From the NCBI RefSeq assembly GCF_000482805.1, contig NZ_KI519504.1, positions 31,092-95,091 of the forward strand: DNA of 64,000 bases. Direction: 5' to 3'. The DNA comes from Deinococcus murrayi DSM 11303 (GTDB lineage: Bacteria; Deinococcota; Deinococci; Deinococcales; Deinococcaceae). The position numbers and the translations under genes are program-made. Each line of letters opens with the position of its first letter. The first letter of the stretch is position 1. Below, piece after piece: positions 21,310 to 38,142 of the stretch. The notes beneath the pieces were generated by a model that made no database searches, had not been told where the DNA came from, and saw only the letters and a program-made list of their open reading frames with translations.

Positions 21310-23538
21310 ATGACGGCAGCCCCCACCACGACCGACCCGCAGGCGCTGGACATTCTCAAGCGCGTCTGGGGCTACGACGCCTTCCGGGGCGTGCAGGCCG
21401 ACATTGTGCGGACGGTGGCGGCGGGCGGCCACGCGCTCGTCTTGATGCCGACGGGCGGCGGCAAAAGCCTGTGCTACCAGGTGCCCTCGCTGCTGCGGCC
21501 CGGCGTGGGCATCGTCGTCTCGCCGCTCATCGCGCTGATGAAAGACCAGGTGGACACCCTGCGGCAGCTCGGCGTGCGGGCGGCCTTCCTGAACTCGACC
21601 CTGAGCCTCGACGGGGTGCGCGAGGTCGAAGCGGCGCTGCTCGCGGGCGAGCTGGACCTGCTGTATGTCGCGCCCGAACGCCTCCTGCTGCCGCGCACGC
21701 TGGACCTCCTCGAACGCGCCCCGGTCGCCCTCTTTGCGGTCGACGAGGCTCACTGCGTCTCTCAGTGGGGGCACGATTTCCGGCCCGAATACGGGCAACT
21801 GGGCGTGCTGCCGGAGCGTTTTCCCCACATTCCCCGCCTCGCCCTGACCGCCACCGCCGACGACCGCACGCGGGCGGACATCGTGCGGGTGCTGGGGCTG
21901 GCGGGAGCGCCGCAGTTCATCTCGTCCTTTGACCGCCCCAACATCCAGTACCGGGTGGCGGCGAAGGAGGGACCGAAGTCGCAACTTCTCGACTTCATCC
22001 GGCGCGAGCATCCGGGGGATGCGGGCATCGTCTACTGCCTCTCGCGCAAGTCGGTGGAGGAGACGGCAAAGTGGCTCCTCGCGCAGGGGGTCGATGCGGT
22101 GGCCTACCACGCGGGCCTCTCGCCGCGCGAGCGCAATGCGGCGCAGGAACGCTTCCTGAACGAGGAGGGCCTGGTCGTCGTGGCAACCGTCGCCTTCGGG
22201 ATGGGCATCGACAAGCCCAACGTACGCTTTGTCGCCCACCTCGACCTTCCCAAGAGCCTGGAGGGCTACTACCAGGAGACGGGCCGCGCTGGGCGCGACG
22301 GGCTGCCGAGTACCGCCTGGATGGTCTACGGGCTGGCCGACGTGGTCAACGTGCGGCGGATGCTCGCGCAGAGTGCGGCCCCCGAAGACGTGCGCCGGGT
22401 GGAGGCTGCCAAGCTTGACGCCCTGCTGACCTATTGCGAGGCCGCGACTTGCCGCCGGGGGGTGCTGCTCTCGTACTTCGGGGAGACGCTGCCCCACCCC
22501 TGCGGCAACTGCGACGTGTGCCTCGCCCCGCCCCGCGTGCGCGACGCCACGCGCGAGGCGCAGATGGCCCTTTCGGCGGCGATTCGCACCGGGAACCGCT
22601 TCGGGGCCGCGCACCTCACCGACGTGCTGCTGGGCCGCGACACCGAAAAGGTGCGGGCGATGGGGCACCATACGCTGCCCACCTTCGGCGTTGGCAAGGC
22701 GCACGACGAGAAGATGTGGCGCGGGCTACTGCGCCAGCTTGTCAGCCTGGGCTACCTCGCGGCGGGCGAGCACCACGGCCTGAGCGCGACCGCCAAAGCC
22801 CGCCCGCTTCTGCGCGGCGAGGAGACCCTGCACCTGCGGGAAGATACCCTGGCCCCCCGTCCCCCCCGCGACCGCGCGGCCCGGCCTGGCCGCGCCCCGG
22901 TGGACGCGGGGGACCGCCCCCTTTTCGAGGCGCTGCGGGCCTGGCGGCTCTCCAGGGCACGTGAGCAGGGCGTGCCCCCCTACGTCATCTTCACGGACGC
23001 CACCCTGAAGACCATCGCCGAGCTGCGCCCTGGCAGCCTGCACACCCTGGGCACGGTGAGCGGCGTGGGCCAGCGCAAGCTCGCGGAGTACGGGGAGGAG
23101 GTGCTGGGGGTGGTGCGGGGGCAGTCGGGCGGCGGGCGACCAGCTTCCAGCCGTCAGCCGGGTGAAGCCGAGCGGGGCGCGGCGGGCAATGCGGCGGTGT
23201 TGGGCGTGCTGCGCGGAAGCTCTCAGCCCTCCGCTCCCAGCGCCCCATCCTCCGCCCGCCCTGCCGCGCTCTTTCCACAGCCCCCGGACGACACGCCCCC
23301 AAGCTCTCCCCCCCATCCCGCAGTGGCCGAGGCCCTGCGCGAGCTGCGCCGCGAACTCGCCCGCGAGACGGGGCACAGCGCCTTCGTGGTCTTCCCGAAT
23401 GCCACCCTGGACGCCCTCGCCGTTCGGCAGCCGCGCACCGTGGCCGAGCTGGCAGGGGTGCCGGGGCTGGGGCCAAAGCGCATCGAGGCCTACGGAGAGC
23501 GGATTGTGGACGCGGTGCTGACAGCCCTGGACGGGTGA
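21310..23538 (+). CDS. recQ: ATP-dependent DNA helicase RecQ, two HRDC domains
   Basis: 742 aa 3'-5' helicase acting in recombinational repair and fork processing. The Walker A is GGGKS at 49-53, the Walker B is [14 protein letters not shown], and the Arg-finger region is [10 protein letters not shown]. The zinc-binding segment ([16 protein letters not shown]...CGNCDVC) and winged helix follow. Two HRDC domains are seen at about residues 535-603 and 669-740, separated by a 65-residue Pro/Ser/Ala/Gly-rich linker. D. radiodurans RecQ is known for three HRDC domains, so this copy appears to have one fewer. The linker DNA contains an inverted repeat (see the repeat entry). Confidence 0.95.
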   Translation: MTAAPTTTDPQALDILKRVWGYDAFRGVQADIVRTVAAGGHALVLMPTGGGKSLCYQVPSLLRPGVGIVVSPLIALMKDQVDTLRQLGVRAAFLNSTLSLDGVREVEAALLAGELDLLYVAPERLLLPRTLDLLERAPVALFAVDEAHCVSQWGHDFRPEYGQLGVLPERFPHIPRLALTATADDRTRADIVRVLGLAGAPQFISSFDRPNIQYRVAAKEGPKSQLLDFIRREHPGDAGIVYCLSRKSVEETAKWLLAQGVDAVAYHAGLSPRERNAAQERFLNEEGLVVVATVAFGMGIDKPNVRFVAHLDLPKSLEGYYQETGRAGRDGLPSTAWMVYGLADVVNVRRMLAQSAAPEDVRRVEAAKLDALLTYCEAATCRRGVLLSYFGETLPHPCGNCDVCLAPPRVRDATREAQMALSAAIRTGNRFGAAHLTDVLLGRDTEKVRAMGHHTLPTFGVGKAHDEKMWRGLLRQLVSLGYLAAGEHHGLSATAKARPLLRGEETLHLREDTLAPRPPRDRAARPGRAPVDAGDRPLFEALRAWRLSRAREQGVPPYVIFTDATLKTIAELRPGSLHTLGTVSGVGQRKLAEYGEEVLGVVRGQSGGGRPASSRQPGEAERGAAGNAAVLGVLRGSSQPSAPSAPSSARPAALFPQPPDDTPPSSPPHPAVAEALRELRRELARETGHSAFVVFPNATLDALAVRQPRTVAELAGVPGLGPKRIEAYGERIVDAVLTALDG
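23142..23221. repeat. Inverted-repeat-bounded segment within recQ linker
   Basis: AGCTTCC at 23142-23148 and GGAAGCT at 23215-23221 bound an 80-bp stretch in the low-complexity linker between the HRDC domains. Similar AGCTTCCAGC wording recurs in the intergenic region near 59600. It may be an intergenic repeat captured in frame. Confidence 0.35.
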
Positions 23539-23548
23539 CCCGCCCCCC

Positions 23549-24928
<1,380 letters not shown>

Positions 24929-24935
24929 GGGGAGC

Positions 24936-24941
24936 AGGCTA
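24936..24941 (-). promoter_or_regulatory. -10 box, leaderless MFS gene
   Basis: TAGCCT on the minus strand, 7 nt before the ATG at 24928. Confidence 0.6.
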
Positions 24942-24983
24942 CTCCCCGCCGCCGCCCCCAAAAGGCGGGCCAGCACCCCATGA

Positions 24984-25010
24984 CAAACCGCCCCCCGACG
25001 AGGAGGGCGG
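24984..25010 (-). terminator. Terminator after membrane-protein gene
   Basis: On the minus strand CCGCCC (25010-25005) pairs with GGGCGG (24993-24988), followed by TTTGT. It lies 15 nt past the stop codon of the 25026-25964 gene. Confidence 0.55.
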
Positions 25011-25025
25011 CGCAGGAGGAGAGAC

Positions 25026-25964
<939 letters not shown>

Positions 25965-26118
25965 ACAACCTCCTGGTGGAAAACCGGGGAGGGGAAGTGT
26001 CCTCAAGGAGGGGACGCCCCAGTTCACCTTCGCCTCTACCCTAAGCGGCCCCTCCTCTTCATATGACTATTGTCGACTTAACGTCGCTTTCACACGCCTG
26101 CGTGTTGAAGGGGTGGCT

Positions 26119-27471
<1,353 letters not shown>

Positions 27472-27586
27472 GCCTCCCCTTGTACCGGGTGCAAGTTGTC
27501 CAGACTGGGGCCTTCCACCCTAGGCCCCATTTACCCGGTCTTGAGATTCGGCCCCGCGGCGGTGCCGGGCGCGACAGCATGCGGAC

Positions 27587-28099
27587 GTGACCCCCCCCCT
27601 GAGGCCCACCCGCCCCCTCCCCATCCGGCCTGCCGGGTACGTGGAACTGGCCCGCTACAGCAGCCTGGGCCGCTTTTGGACGTATCTGGCGAGTGCCGTG
27701 CGGGTGGGCCGCGAGGTGACGGGCGTGCGCGGCGACCTGCCGGAGACCTGCCGCCGCCGCATCAGCGGGTATGCCCTGCCGGGGGCCGCGCTCCTCCTCG
27801 ACGTGCCCCGCGTGACCGAAGCACTCGACGAGGGCTTCGTCGCCCATCCCGCCCTGATTGCCCTCCTCGCCGGGGACCCGGACCCCCTGCGGGCCGAGCT
27901 GAACGCGCACTACGAGCTGCGGCTCGACGCGGTGCTCGCCTTTACCGCCGCCCGCGACCTGGTCGCCCGCCCAGAGTTCCGCTTCGTGCCCCTGGTCCCC
28001 GGCCTCTCCGAGCTGCCCGCCGACCTGCCCCTCCGCGCCCGCCGGATGGGCCGCGATGAGGTGCATGTGCTGGTGCAGCGGGCGTGCGGCCTGGCGTAG
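27587..28099 (+). CDS. Hypothetical soluble protein
   Basis: 170 aa, Arg/Leu-rich, without signal peptide or membrane helix. Segments such as [27 protein letters not shown] and [20 protein letters not shown] suggest an alpha-helical globular protein. I recognise no family. The GTG start has CAGCAT 6 nt upstream, which differs from the usual TANNNT at its first base. It lies between the acyl-CoA dehydrogenase (divergent) and a structured repeat. Confidence 0.55.
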   Translation: MTPPLRPTRPLPIRPAGYVELARYSSLGRFWTYLASAVRVGREVTGVRGDLPETCRRRISGYALPGAALLLDVPRVTEALDEGFVAHPALIALLAGDPDPLRAELNAHYELRLDAVLAFTAARDLVARPEFRFVPLVPGLSELPADLPLRARRMGRDEVHVLVQRACGLA

Positions 28100-28102
28100 G
28101 AG

Positions 28103-28202
28103 GCATGTGGCTCGTGGCGCGTGGTTTGTGGAGGCTCAAGCGGTCTGCCGAGGCTTTGCGCTTGTCTTCGAGCCACTGGCCACACGCCACACGCCATAAG
28201 CC
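28103..28202. repeat. Long imperfect inverted repeat
   Basis: The left arm (28103-28142) and right arm (28159-28202) are imperfect reverse complements over about 40 nt, built from TGTGGC/GTGGCG units. The inner stem is CAAGCG/CGCTTG. The element fills the gap between two convergent genes almost exactly. It resembles small palindromic intergenic repeats and may end both transcripts. Confidence 0.6.
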
Positions 28203-28204
28203 CC

Positions 28205-29686
<1,482 letters not shown>

Positions 29687-29693
29687 GCGGGGC

Positions 29694-29699
29694 AGTCTA
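29694..29699 (-). promoter_or_regulatory. -10 box, leaderless aminotransferase gene
   Basis: TAGACT on the minus strand, 7 nt before the GTG at 29686. Confidence 0.6.
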
Positions 29700-29745
29700 G
29701 CGCCGCTGCCCCCTGCGCTGGGCCGGGGCGAGGGGGCCGAGCGTC

Positions 29746-29751
29746 TATCCT
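29746..29751 (+). promoter_or_regulatory. -10 box, leaderless FAH-family gene
   Basis: TATCCT, 6 nt before the ATG at 29758. Confidence 0.6.
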
Positions 29752-29757
29752 GGCCCC

Positions 29758-30549
29758 ATGCGTTTGGTCCGAATCATGCGTGGCGACGCCCCCTCCTGGG
29801 GCGAACTCGAAGGGGACACCGTGCACCTCACGCGCGGCCTGGCGGGGGCGCGGACGGGGGAGACCGCGCCGCTTTCCGGGGCGGCCCTGCTCGCCCCCGC
29901 CGAGCCGAGCAAAATCGTCTGCGTGGGCCGCAACTACGTTAACCACATCAAGGAACTCGGCAATGATAAGGGCGACCTCCCGAAGGAACCCGGCCTCTTC
30001 CTCAAGGGGCCAAACGCGCTGGCCGCCCCCGGCGAGACGGTCGAGTATCCCCAGTGGACCGAGAACTTCCACTTTGAGGGTGAACTCGCGCTGGTGGTCG
30101 GGCGGCGAGCGCGGGACCTCACTCCGGAGCGGGCGCTGGAGTATGTGGCGGGCTACACCTGCGGCCTCGACCTCACCGCCCGCGACCTTCAGCAGACCGA
30201 CCTCCAATGGTTCCGCGCCAAGGCCGCTGACCGCTTCTGCCCGCTGGGGCCGTGGCTGGAAACGGACCTCGACCCCACCGACGTGCGCGTCGTCACCCGC
30301 GTGAACGGCGAGACGCGGCAAGACGGGCGCACCGCGCAGATGATTTTTGACGTGCCCACCATCCTGAGCTACGTCACCCGTTACGTGACCCTGGAACCCG
30401 GCGACGTGGTCCTCACCGGCACGCCGGAGGGGGTCGGCCCCCTCTCGCCGGGGGATACGGTGGAGGTCGAGGTGGAGGGAGTCGGGGTGCTCACCACCTC
30501 CATCGGAGAACGCGGCACGGTTGCCCCGCCCGCCCCCGCGTTAGCGTAA
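29758..30549 (+). CDS. Fumarylacetoacetate hydrolase family protein
   Basis: 263 aa. The C-terminal FAH fold starts near residue 50 ([18 protein letters not shown]). Metal-binding acidic residues appear in [13 protein letters not shown] and DLTARDLQ, and the end reads [17 protein letters not shown]. Members hydrolyse or decarboxylate acyl-pyruvates such as acylpyruvate or oxaloacetate, or open rings in aromatic breakdown. The small N-terminal domain is the type seen in acylpyruvase/isomerase enzymes. The S41 peptidase gene starts 3 nt after its stop codon. Confidence 0.87.
   Translation: MRLVRIMRGDAPSWGELEGDTVHLTRGLAGARTGETAPLSGAALLAPAEPSKIVCVGRNYVNHIKELGNDKGDLPKEPGLFLKGPNALAAPGETVEYPQWTENFHFEGELALVVGRRARDLTPERALEYVAGYTCGLDLTARDLQQTDLQWFRAKAADRFCPLGPWLETDLDPTDVRVVTRVNGETRQDGRTAQMIFDVPTILSYVTRYVTLEPGDVVLTGTPEGVGPLSPGDTVEVEVEGVGVLTTSIGERGTVAPPAPALA
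30542..30547 (+). promoter_or_regulatory. Possible -10 box for S41 peptidase gene
   Basis: TAGCGT, 5 nt before the GTG at 30553 and overlapping the final codons of the upstream gene. It could give a separate leaderless transcript. Confidence 0.4.
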
Positions 30550-30552
30550 CCC

Positions 30553-31830
30553 GTGGCCTGCAACCTGCCTCCCACCCGCGTGCTGACGCTGACGCTCGCC
30601 ATCACCCTGGGGCTGGCGGGCGCGAGTCCGGCAACCGACCTGTACGACTCCGCAGCCCAGGCGCTGGAGACGCGCTACTTCGGTTGGGCGACTGCCGACC
30701 GCGCCGCCCTCGCCCGGCGGTACGCGGACGTGCTTGCTGAGCGCTGCGCCCCCCAGGGCGAGAGCTGCGACTACGCCACCGCCCGTGCCGTGCTGGGGGA
30801 CCTTCTGACCGAACTCGGTGACCCCCACACCAACCTCCGCGACCCGGAGGGGGCCGAGCGGCTGCGCGAGGTCAGCGAAAACCGCGCCGTGCCCCGCACC
30901 GGGCTGCGGACCGTGCGGGTGGTGGGCGGCCTGCTCGTCGTCTCGGTCATGCCCGGCAGCCCCGCCGACCTCGCGGGCGTGCGCCGCTTCGACTTGCTGA
31001 CCCGCGTGAACGGCGAGGTGCCCGGCAAGGACCCGGACGGCAAGAACCTTCCCCTTGGCCCGAACGAGTTCGTCAGCCTGGAGCGCCGCGCCGCCCCCCT
31101 CTCCGTCACCCTGCGCCGCGCCGGGGTGCCCGACCGTGACCTCCTCCTGGAGACGGCCCTCCTGCAAGCCCGCGACGAGCCGACCCTGAGCTGGGTGGAG
31201 GCCGCGGGCACGGGCCGGGTCGCCATCATCGACATCCCCAGCTTTCTCCCACAGGACACTTCCGAGCTGTTTTTGAAACGGCTGACCGAAGCGCAGCTCG
31301 GCGGGGCTGCGGCCCTCGTCGTCGACCTGCGCTACAACGGCGGCGGTTCGCTGACCGAATGCGTGGCTGCCGCGAGCGTCTTTGCGCCCGTGGTCTACGA
31401 GTCGCGTTGGGCGGGGGGCACCTCCAGTTACGGCGGCGTGCAGGGGCGGGAGGTCCGGGCGGCGGCGGCCCGCGCCGCGCCCCCCACCCTCAACGTCTGG
31501 CGCGGCCCGGCGGCGGTGCTCGTGGGGCCGGGCACCGCGTCTTGCGCCGAGGTCTTTTCCCACTTTGCGCGGGGGGCAGGGGCGCTCCTCGTGGGCGAAC
31601 GCACCCGCGGGGTGGGCAACAGCGGGGTGCAGTTCTTGCCGCTGCCCGGCGGGCACCTGCTCTCACTGACGGTGCTGCGGGCCTTTGACGCGGCGGGGCA
31701 GCCCCTCCCGGCGGCCCTCACGCCCGACGTGCTCGCCCCCACCGACCTCGTGGCCCTCACGGCGCGGGGCGAGGACACCACCCTGTCGGCGGCGTTGCGG
31801 CGGCTCTCGGCGGTGGGCGGCGGGCCTTGA
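30553..31830 (+). CDS. S41-family (C-terminal processing/tricorn-like) peptidase
   Basis: 425 aa. A signal peptide ([17 protein letters not shown]) is followed by an N-terminal cap, a PDZ domain (about residues 115-195; [20 protein letters not shown]) and the S41 protease domain. The nucleophile is S330 (GTASCAEVF), and [13 protein letters not shown] precedes it. The Lys of the usual Ser-Lys dyad (FGKG) is replaced: the matching segment is [13 protein letters not shown]. It may therefore use a tricorn-type Ser-His arrangement or be inactive. It acts outside the cytoplasmic membrane. The GTG is 3 nt after the FAH-family stop. Confidence 0.82.
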   Translation: MACNLPPTRVLTLTLAITLGLAGASPATDLYDSAAQALETRYFGWATADRAALARRYADVLAERCAPQGESCDYATARAVLGDLLTELGDPHTNLRDPEGAERLREVSENRAVPRTGLRTVRVVGGLLVVSVMPGSPADLAGVRRFDLLTRVNGEVPGKDPDGKNLPLGPNEFVSLERRAAPLSVTLRRAGVPDRDLLLETALLQARDEPTLSWVEAAGTGRVAIIDIPSFLPQDTSELFLKRLTEAQLGGAAALVVDLRYNGGGSLTECVAAASVFAPVVYESRWAGGTSSYGGVQGREVRAAAARAAPPTLNVWRGPAAVLVGPGTASCAEVFSHFARGAGALLVGERTRGVGNSGVQFLPLPGGHLLSLTVLRAFDAAGQPLPAALTPDVLAPTDLVALTARGEDTTLSAALRRLSAVGGGP

Positions 31831-31892
31831 GCAAGCTGTCCGGGCCACTGAGATGGTGAGCCTTCGCCGCGTTCCCCGCCCCAAGCGGCCCA

Positions 31893-31898
31893 TACACT
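31893..31898 (+). promoter_or_regulatory. Likely -10 box of clpC
   Basis: TACACT with predicted start near 31905, giving an 80-nt leader that ends in GGGGGGAG before the ATG. No clear -35 is seen. Confidence 0.5.
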
Positions 31899-31905
31899 AA
31901 ACTTC

Positions 31906-31922
31906 AGGCGGGTCACCCGCCT
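31906..31922. promoter_or_regulatory. Palindromic operator candidate at clpC start site
   Basis: AGGCGGGT-C-ACCCGCCT, a perfect 17-bp palindrome beginning 7 bp after the -10 box. A repressor bound here would block initiation. It does not resemble the CtsR heptad repeat, CIRCE or HAIR. Confidence 0.5.
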
Positions 31923-31985
31923 CCCGAACCTCACCCGACCCCGCCCCATCCCATTTCCCGGACACCGACACAGGGGGGAGCCTCC

Positions 31986-34226
<2,241 letters not shown>

Positions 34227-34255
34227 GGAACCCCTCCCCCCTCGCGTTCGCGAGG

Positions 34256-34287
34256 CCCTCTCCCCAGAGGAGAGGGTTTCTTCTTTT
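34256..34287 (+). terminator. Intrinsic terminator of clpC
   Basis: CCCTCTCC (34256-34263) pairs with GGAGAGGG (34269-34276), followed by TTTCTTCTTTT. A smaller CTCGCG/CGCGAG stem precedes it. Confidence 0.75.
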
Positions 34288-34339
34288 CCCCTCTCCCAGG
34301 GGGTGACCCCCCACCACGGTCTTTTTTCCCCTCACCCGC

Positions 34340-34345
34340 TAGCAT
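34340..34345 (+). promoter_or_regulatory. -10 box, leaderless DUF2087 gene
   Basis: TAGCAT, 7 nt before the ATG at 34353. An earlier ATG at 34344 overlaps the box and is rejected as start. Confidence 0.55.
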
Positions 34346-34352
34346 GCCCTCC

Positions 34353-34628
34353 ATGACCAAGAGCATCGCCGCCTTTCAGGACGAACATGGCCGCATCACG
34401 GGCTGGCCTTCGGACCGCCGCCGGGCGCATCAGCTCGCCATCCTCGACCACCTCACGGGCCTCTTCGAGCCGGGCCGCCGCTACTGCGCCGAGGAAGTCT
34501 CGGCGTTGCTGCGCGACCACAGCACCCTCGACGACCCCTCGGTGCTGCTGACCGAACTCGTGGAGGGGGACTATCTCGCCGCCGGGGATGGAGGCTACTG
34601 GCGGGCGGACGCCCGGCCAGGCAGGTAG
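34353..34628 (+). CDS. DUF2087-type small protein
   Basis: 91 aa, MTKSIAAFQDEHGRITGWPSDRRRAHQLAILDHLTGLF, followed by a C-terminal winged-helix-like half (RYCAEEVSALLRDHSTLDDPSVLLTELVEGDYLAA). This matches the DUF2087 family, a predicted DNA-binding fold sometimes fused to ArsR or MerR domains. The family function is not established. radA starts 6 nt after its stop, so the two are co-transcribed and translationally close, which hints at a role in repair or its control (inference). Confidence 0.78.
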   Translation: MTKSIAAFQDEHGRITGWPSDRRRAHQLAILDHLTGLFEPGRRYCAEEVSALLRDHSTLDDPSVLLTELVEGDYLAAGDGGYWRADARPGR

Positions 34629-34634
34629 GGCGGC

Positions 34635-35990
<1,356 letters not shown>

Positions 35991-36063
35991 TGCCCGCGCA
36001 CCTACAGATTTGCTCAAGGCCGCGTCATGTCATTCCTCTGGGGGATGCGTCACACTGCCTCTC

Positions 36064-36300
36064 ATGAAGATGAATGTCCTCAAAGCGCTGACCCTGGCCG
36101 CCGTGCTGGCCCTTCCTGTAACCGCTTCTGCCCAGACCGACGGCTCCGAGGGCACGACGGCTGGGACGAATGCACCCCCCGAAGCGACCGACTCCGCGAC
36201 CGACTGGGGCTGGCTGGGCCTCGCTGGAATCCTGGGCCTCGCTGGGCTGGGGGGCCGCCGCTACACGGTGACCACCACGAACACCACCACCCGCCGCTAA
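36064..36300 (+). CDS. Small WGxxGxxG-family secreted protein
   Basis: 78 aa. A Sec signal peptide (MKMNVLKALTLAAVLALPVTASAQ) is followed by a Thr/Glu/Ala-rich spacer and a C-terminal hydrophobic segment WGWLGLAGILGLAGLGGRR, then a Thr/Asn-rich tail ending in RR. The WGxxGxxG pattern with a transmembrane stretch and basic end resembles protein-sorting tail domains. A second in-frame ATG lies at 36070. CACACT is 7 nt upstream of the first ATG, one base away from the leaderless consensus. The function is unknown. Confidence 0.7.
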   Translation: MKMNVLKALTLAAVLALPVTASAQTDGSEGTTAGTNAPPEATDSATDWGWLGLAGILGLAGLGGRRYTVTTTNTTTRR

Positions 36301-36312
36301 CCCCAAAGGGTC

Positions 36313-36346
36313 AAGCCGCCGCTTCCTTTGGGGCGGCGGCTTTTCT
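36313..36346 (+). terminator. Intrinsic terminator
   Basis: AAGCCGCCGC (36313-36322) pairs with GCGGCGGC (36333-36340), followed by TTTTCT, 13 nt past the stop of the small secreted-protein gene. Confidence 0.8.
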
Positions 36347-36422
36347 AGATGCATCAGGGACGGTGCGGGGAGGGGAAGGGGGAGCGGGTTGTCAGCCCTG
36401 CTCCCCCAGCCTAGCCCCCGCC

Positions 36423-38135
36423 TCAGTTCAGGCGGGTGATGCGGTTGAGCGGTCCCGGCGTGACGGTGCTCGCCTTGAGGTAGTTCTGGAAGGCGTCGAG
36501 GTCGAGGTCGCCGCCCGTGCGGTTCGTCCCCTGCGCGAAGACGGTGAAGTTATCGCCGCCGTCCGCGAGGAAGCTGTTCACCGTGACGCGGTAGTTTGCG
36601 GCGGGGTCGATGGGCTGCCCATTGAGGGTCATGCTCACGACCTTGCTGCCCTTGGGCTTGCTGTTGTCCCAGGTGTAGGCAAAGCCCTGGCTGACCTGGA
36701 GAATGCGGTTCCGACCGGGGCTGGGGTTGTCAAACTGCTGCTCCAGCACCGCTTTGATTTGCGCGCCCGTCAGCGTAATGACCGTGAGGGTGTTGCCAAA
36801 GGGCTGCACGGCAAAGATGTCGCCGTAGCTCACCGTGCGCGAGGGGTTGGGGGTGGCCGGGAGGTCAGCGCGGATGCCGCCAGGGTTCATAAAGGCAATC
36901 ACGGCCCCGCCCTTTTCGGGAGCGCGGGTGGCGGCGAGCTGGGCGTCGGCAATCACGTCGCCGAGGGCGCTCTCGCCCGCCGCGTTCTGGGCGAGGGTAA
37001 TCTGCTCGGTGCCCAGGGTGGCGACGGTCTGTTTGGCGATGGGGTCGGTGATGTCCTTCGCCTTTTGCACGAGGGCGGTCATCGCTGGGTCTTTCGGGGC
37101 GGTCGCGGCGTTGACGAGGACGTTTTGGCCGCTGACCTCCAGCACCCGGTTGTTCACCGTGTCAATCTTGAGGTCGAGGCGCTGGAGAAGGTGCCCCAGG
37201 GCGTCCCCCTGAATGACGATGCGCTCCCGACCGTCGGGGCCGGGCACCCGGCAGTTGTAGCCGCGGTGGGTGTGGCCCGTCATGACCGCGCTGACGGCGG
37301 GGTCGAGCGCCTTGGCGATATCCACGATGGGGCCGCTGAGGGTCTTGCAGTCGGCCACGTCAAAGGTCTCGCTGGAATCGGAGACCTGCCCGCCCTGGTG
37401 CACGAGGGCAACGATGGCGTCCGCCCCGGCGAACTTGAGGGCCGGGATAACCCGGTTGATGGCCGCCGCCTCGTCCTCGAAGCGCAGGCCCGCCACGCCG
37501 GAGGGGGTCACGACCGAGGGCGTATCCTTCAGGACCGCCCCCACAAAGGCCACGTTCGCCCCGCCGACCTTCACCAGCTTGTAAGCCGGGAACACGCGGG
37601 CACCCGTCTTCTCGTCGACCACGTTGGCGGCGATATAGGTAAAGCCCGCCCCCGCAAAGGCGTTCTCGAACTTGCAAGCGCGGGAGGGGTCGTTGCTCGC
37701 GCAGCCGCCCTTCTGGAAGCGCTGCAACTCGGCCAGGCCATAATCAAACTCGTGGTTGCCCAGCACGTTGACCTTCATGCCCAGCTCGGTGAGGGCCTTG
37801 ATGGTCGGTTCGTCGCGCAGCAGGCCGCTGATGAGGGGGCTGGCCCCGGTCATATCGCCCACGCCCACGAAGACGGTGTTGGGGTTGGTTTTGCGAATCT
37901 CGCCCAGAATCCCACCGATGGCTTCGATGCCGCCCGCCTGGATGCGCTGCGTCTTGGTGCGGTCGTTGGGGTCAGGGATGGTAAAGGAGGTCGGCAACAG
38001 GTTGCCGTGAAAGTCGTTCACGCCGACAACCGTCACATTCACCGGGTCCGCGCTGACCGGCTGAGAGGGCTGGGGGGCCGTGGTGCAGGCACTCAGGGTA
38101 AGAGCGGCACCGACGAGGATAAGGTTGCGTTTCAT
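36423..38135 (-). CDS. Secreted 5'-nucleotidase/UshA-type phosphoesterase lipoprotein
   Basis: 570 aa. A lipoprotein signal (LTLSAC, Cys17) is followed by a calcineurin-type metallophosphatase domain with NDFHGNLLP, GNHEFDYG and TGHTHR, which bind two metals. The C-terminal 5'-nucleotidase domain (about 360-560; MNPGGIRADL, YGDIFAVQPFGNTL, FLADGGDNF) binds the substrate. It releases phosphate and nucleosides from extracellular nucleotides for scavenging. The ATG 38135 has GAGGG upstream and a TATTCT box 9 nt away. It is 7 nt after the alaX-type stop and ends a three-gene minus-strand operon. Confidence 0.92.
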   Translation of the reverse strand: MKRNLILVGAALTLSACTTAPQPSQPVSADPVNVTVVGVNDFHGNLLPTSFTIPDPNDRTKTQRIQAGGIEAIGGILGEIRKTNPNTVFVGVGDMTGASPLISGLLRDEPTIKALTELGMKVNVLGNHEFDYGLAELQRFQKGGCASNDPSRACKFENAFAGAGFTYIAANVVDEKTGARVFPAYKLVKVGGANVAFVGAVLKDTPSVVTPSGVAGLRFEDEAAAINRVIPALKFAGADAIVALVHQGGQVSDSSETFDVADCKTLSGPIVDIAKALDPAVSAVMTGHTHRGYNCRVPGPDGRERIVIQGDALGHLLQRLDLKIDTVNNRVLEVSGQNVLVNAATAPKDPAMTALVQKAKDITDPIAKQTVATLGTEQITLAQNAAGESALGDVIADAQLAATRAPEKGGAVIAFMNPGGIRADLPATPNPSRTVSYGDIFAVQPFGNTLTVITLTGAQIKAVLEQQFDNPSPGRNRILQVSQGFAYTWDNSKPKGSKVVSMTLNGQPIDPAANYRVTVNSFLADGGDNFTVFAQGTNRTGGDLDLDAFQNYLKASTVTPGPLNRITRLN

Positions 38136-38142
38136 GCGTCCC

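Noticed and set aside
26050..26110. AT-rich patch with TCATATGA and GTCGAC as a regulatory island
   Set aside because: No pair of promoter hexamers with proper spacing toward the minus-strand gene could be found; it may simply be the upstream region of that gene.
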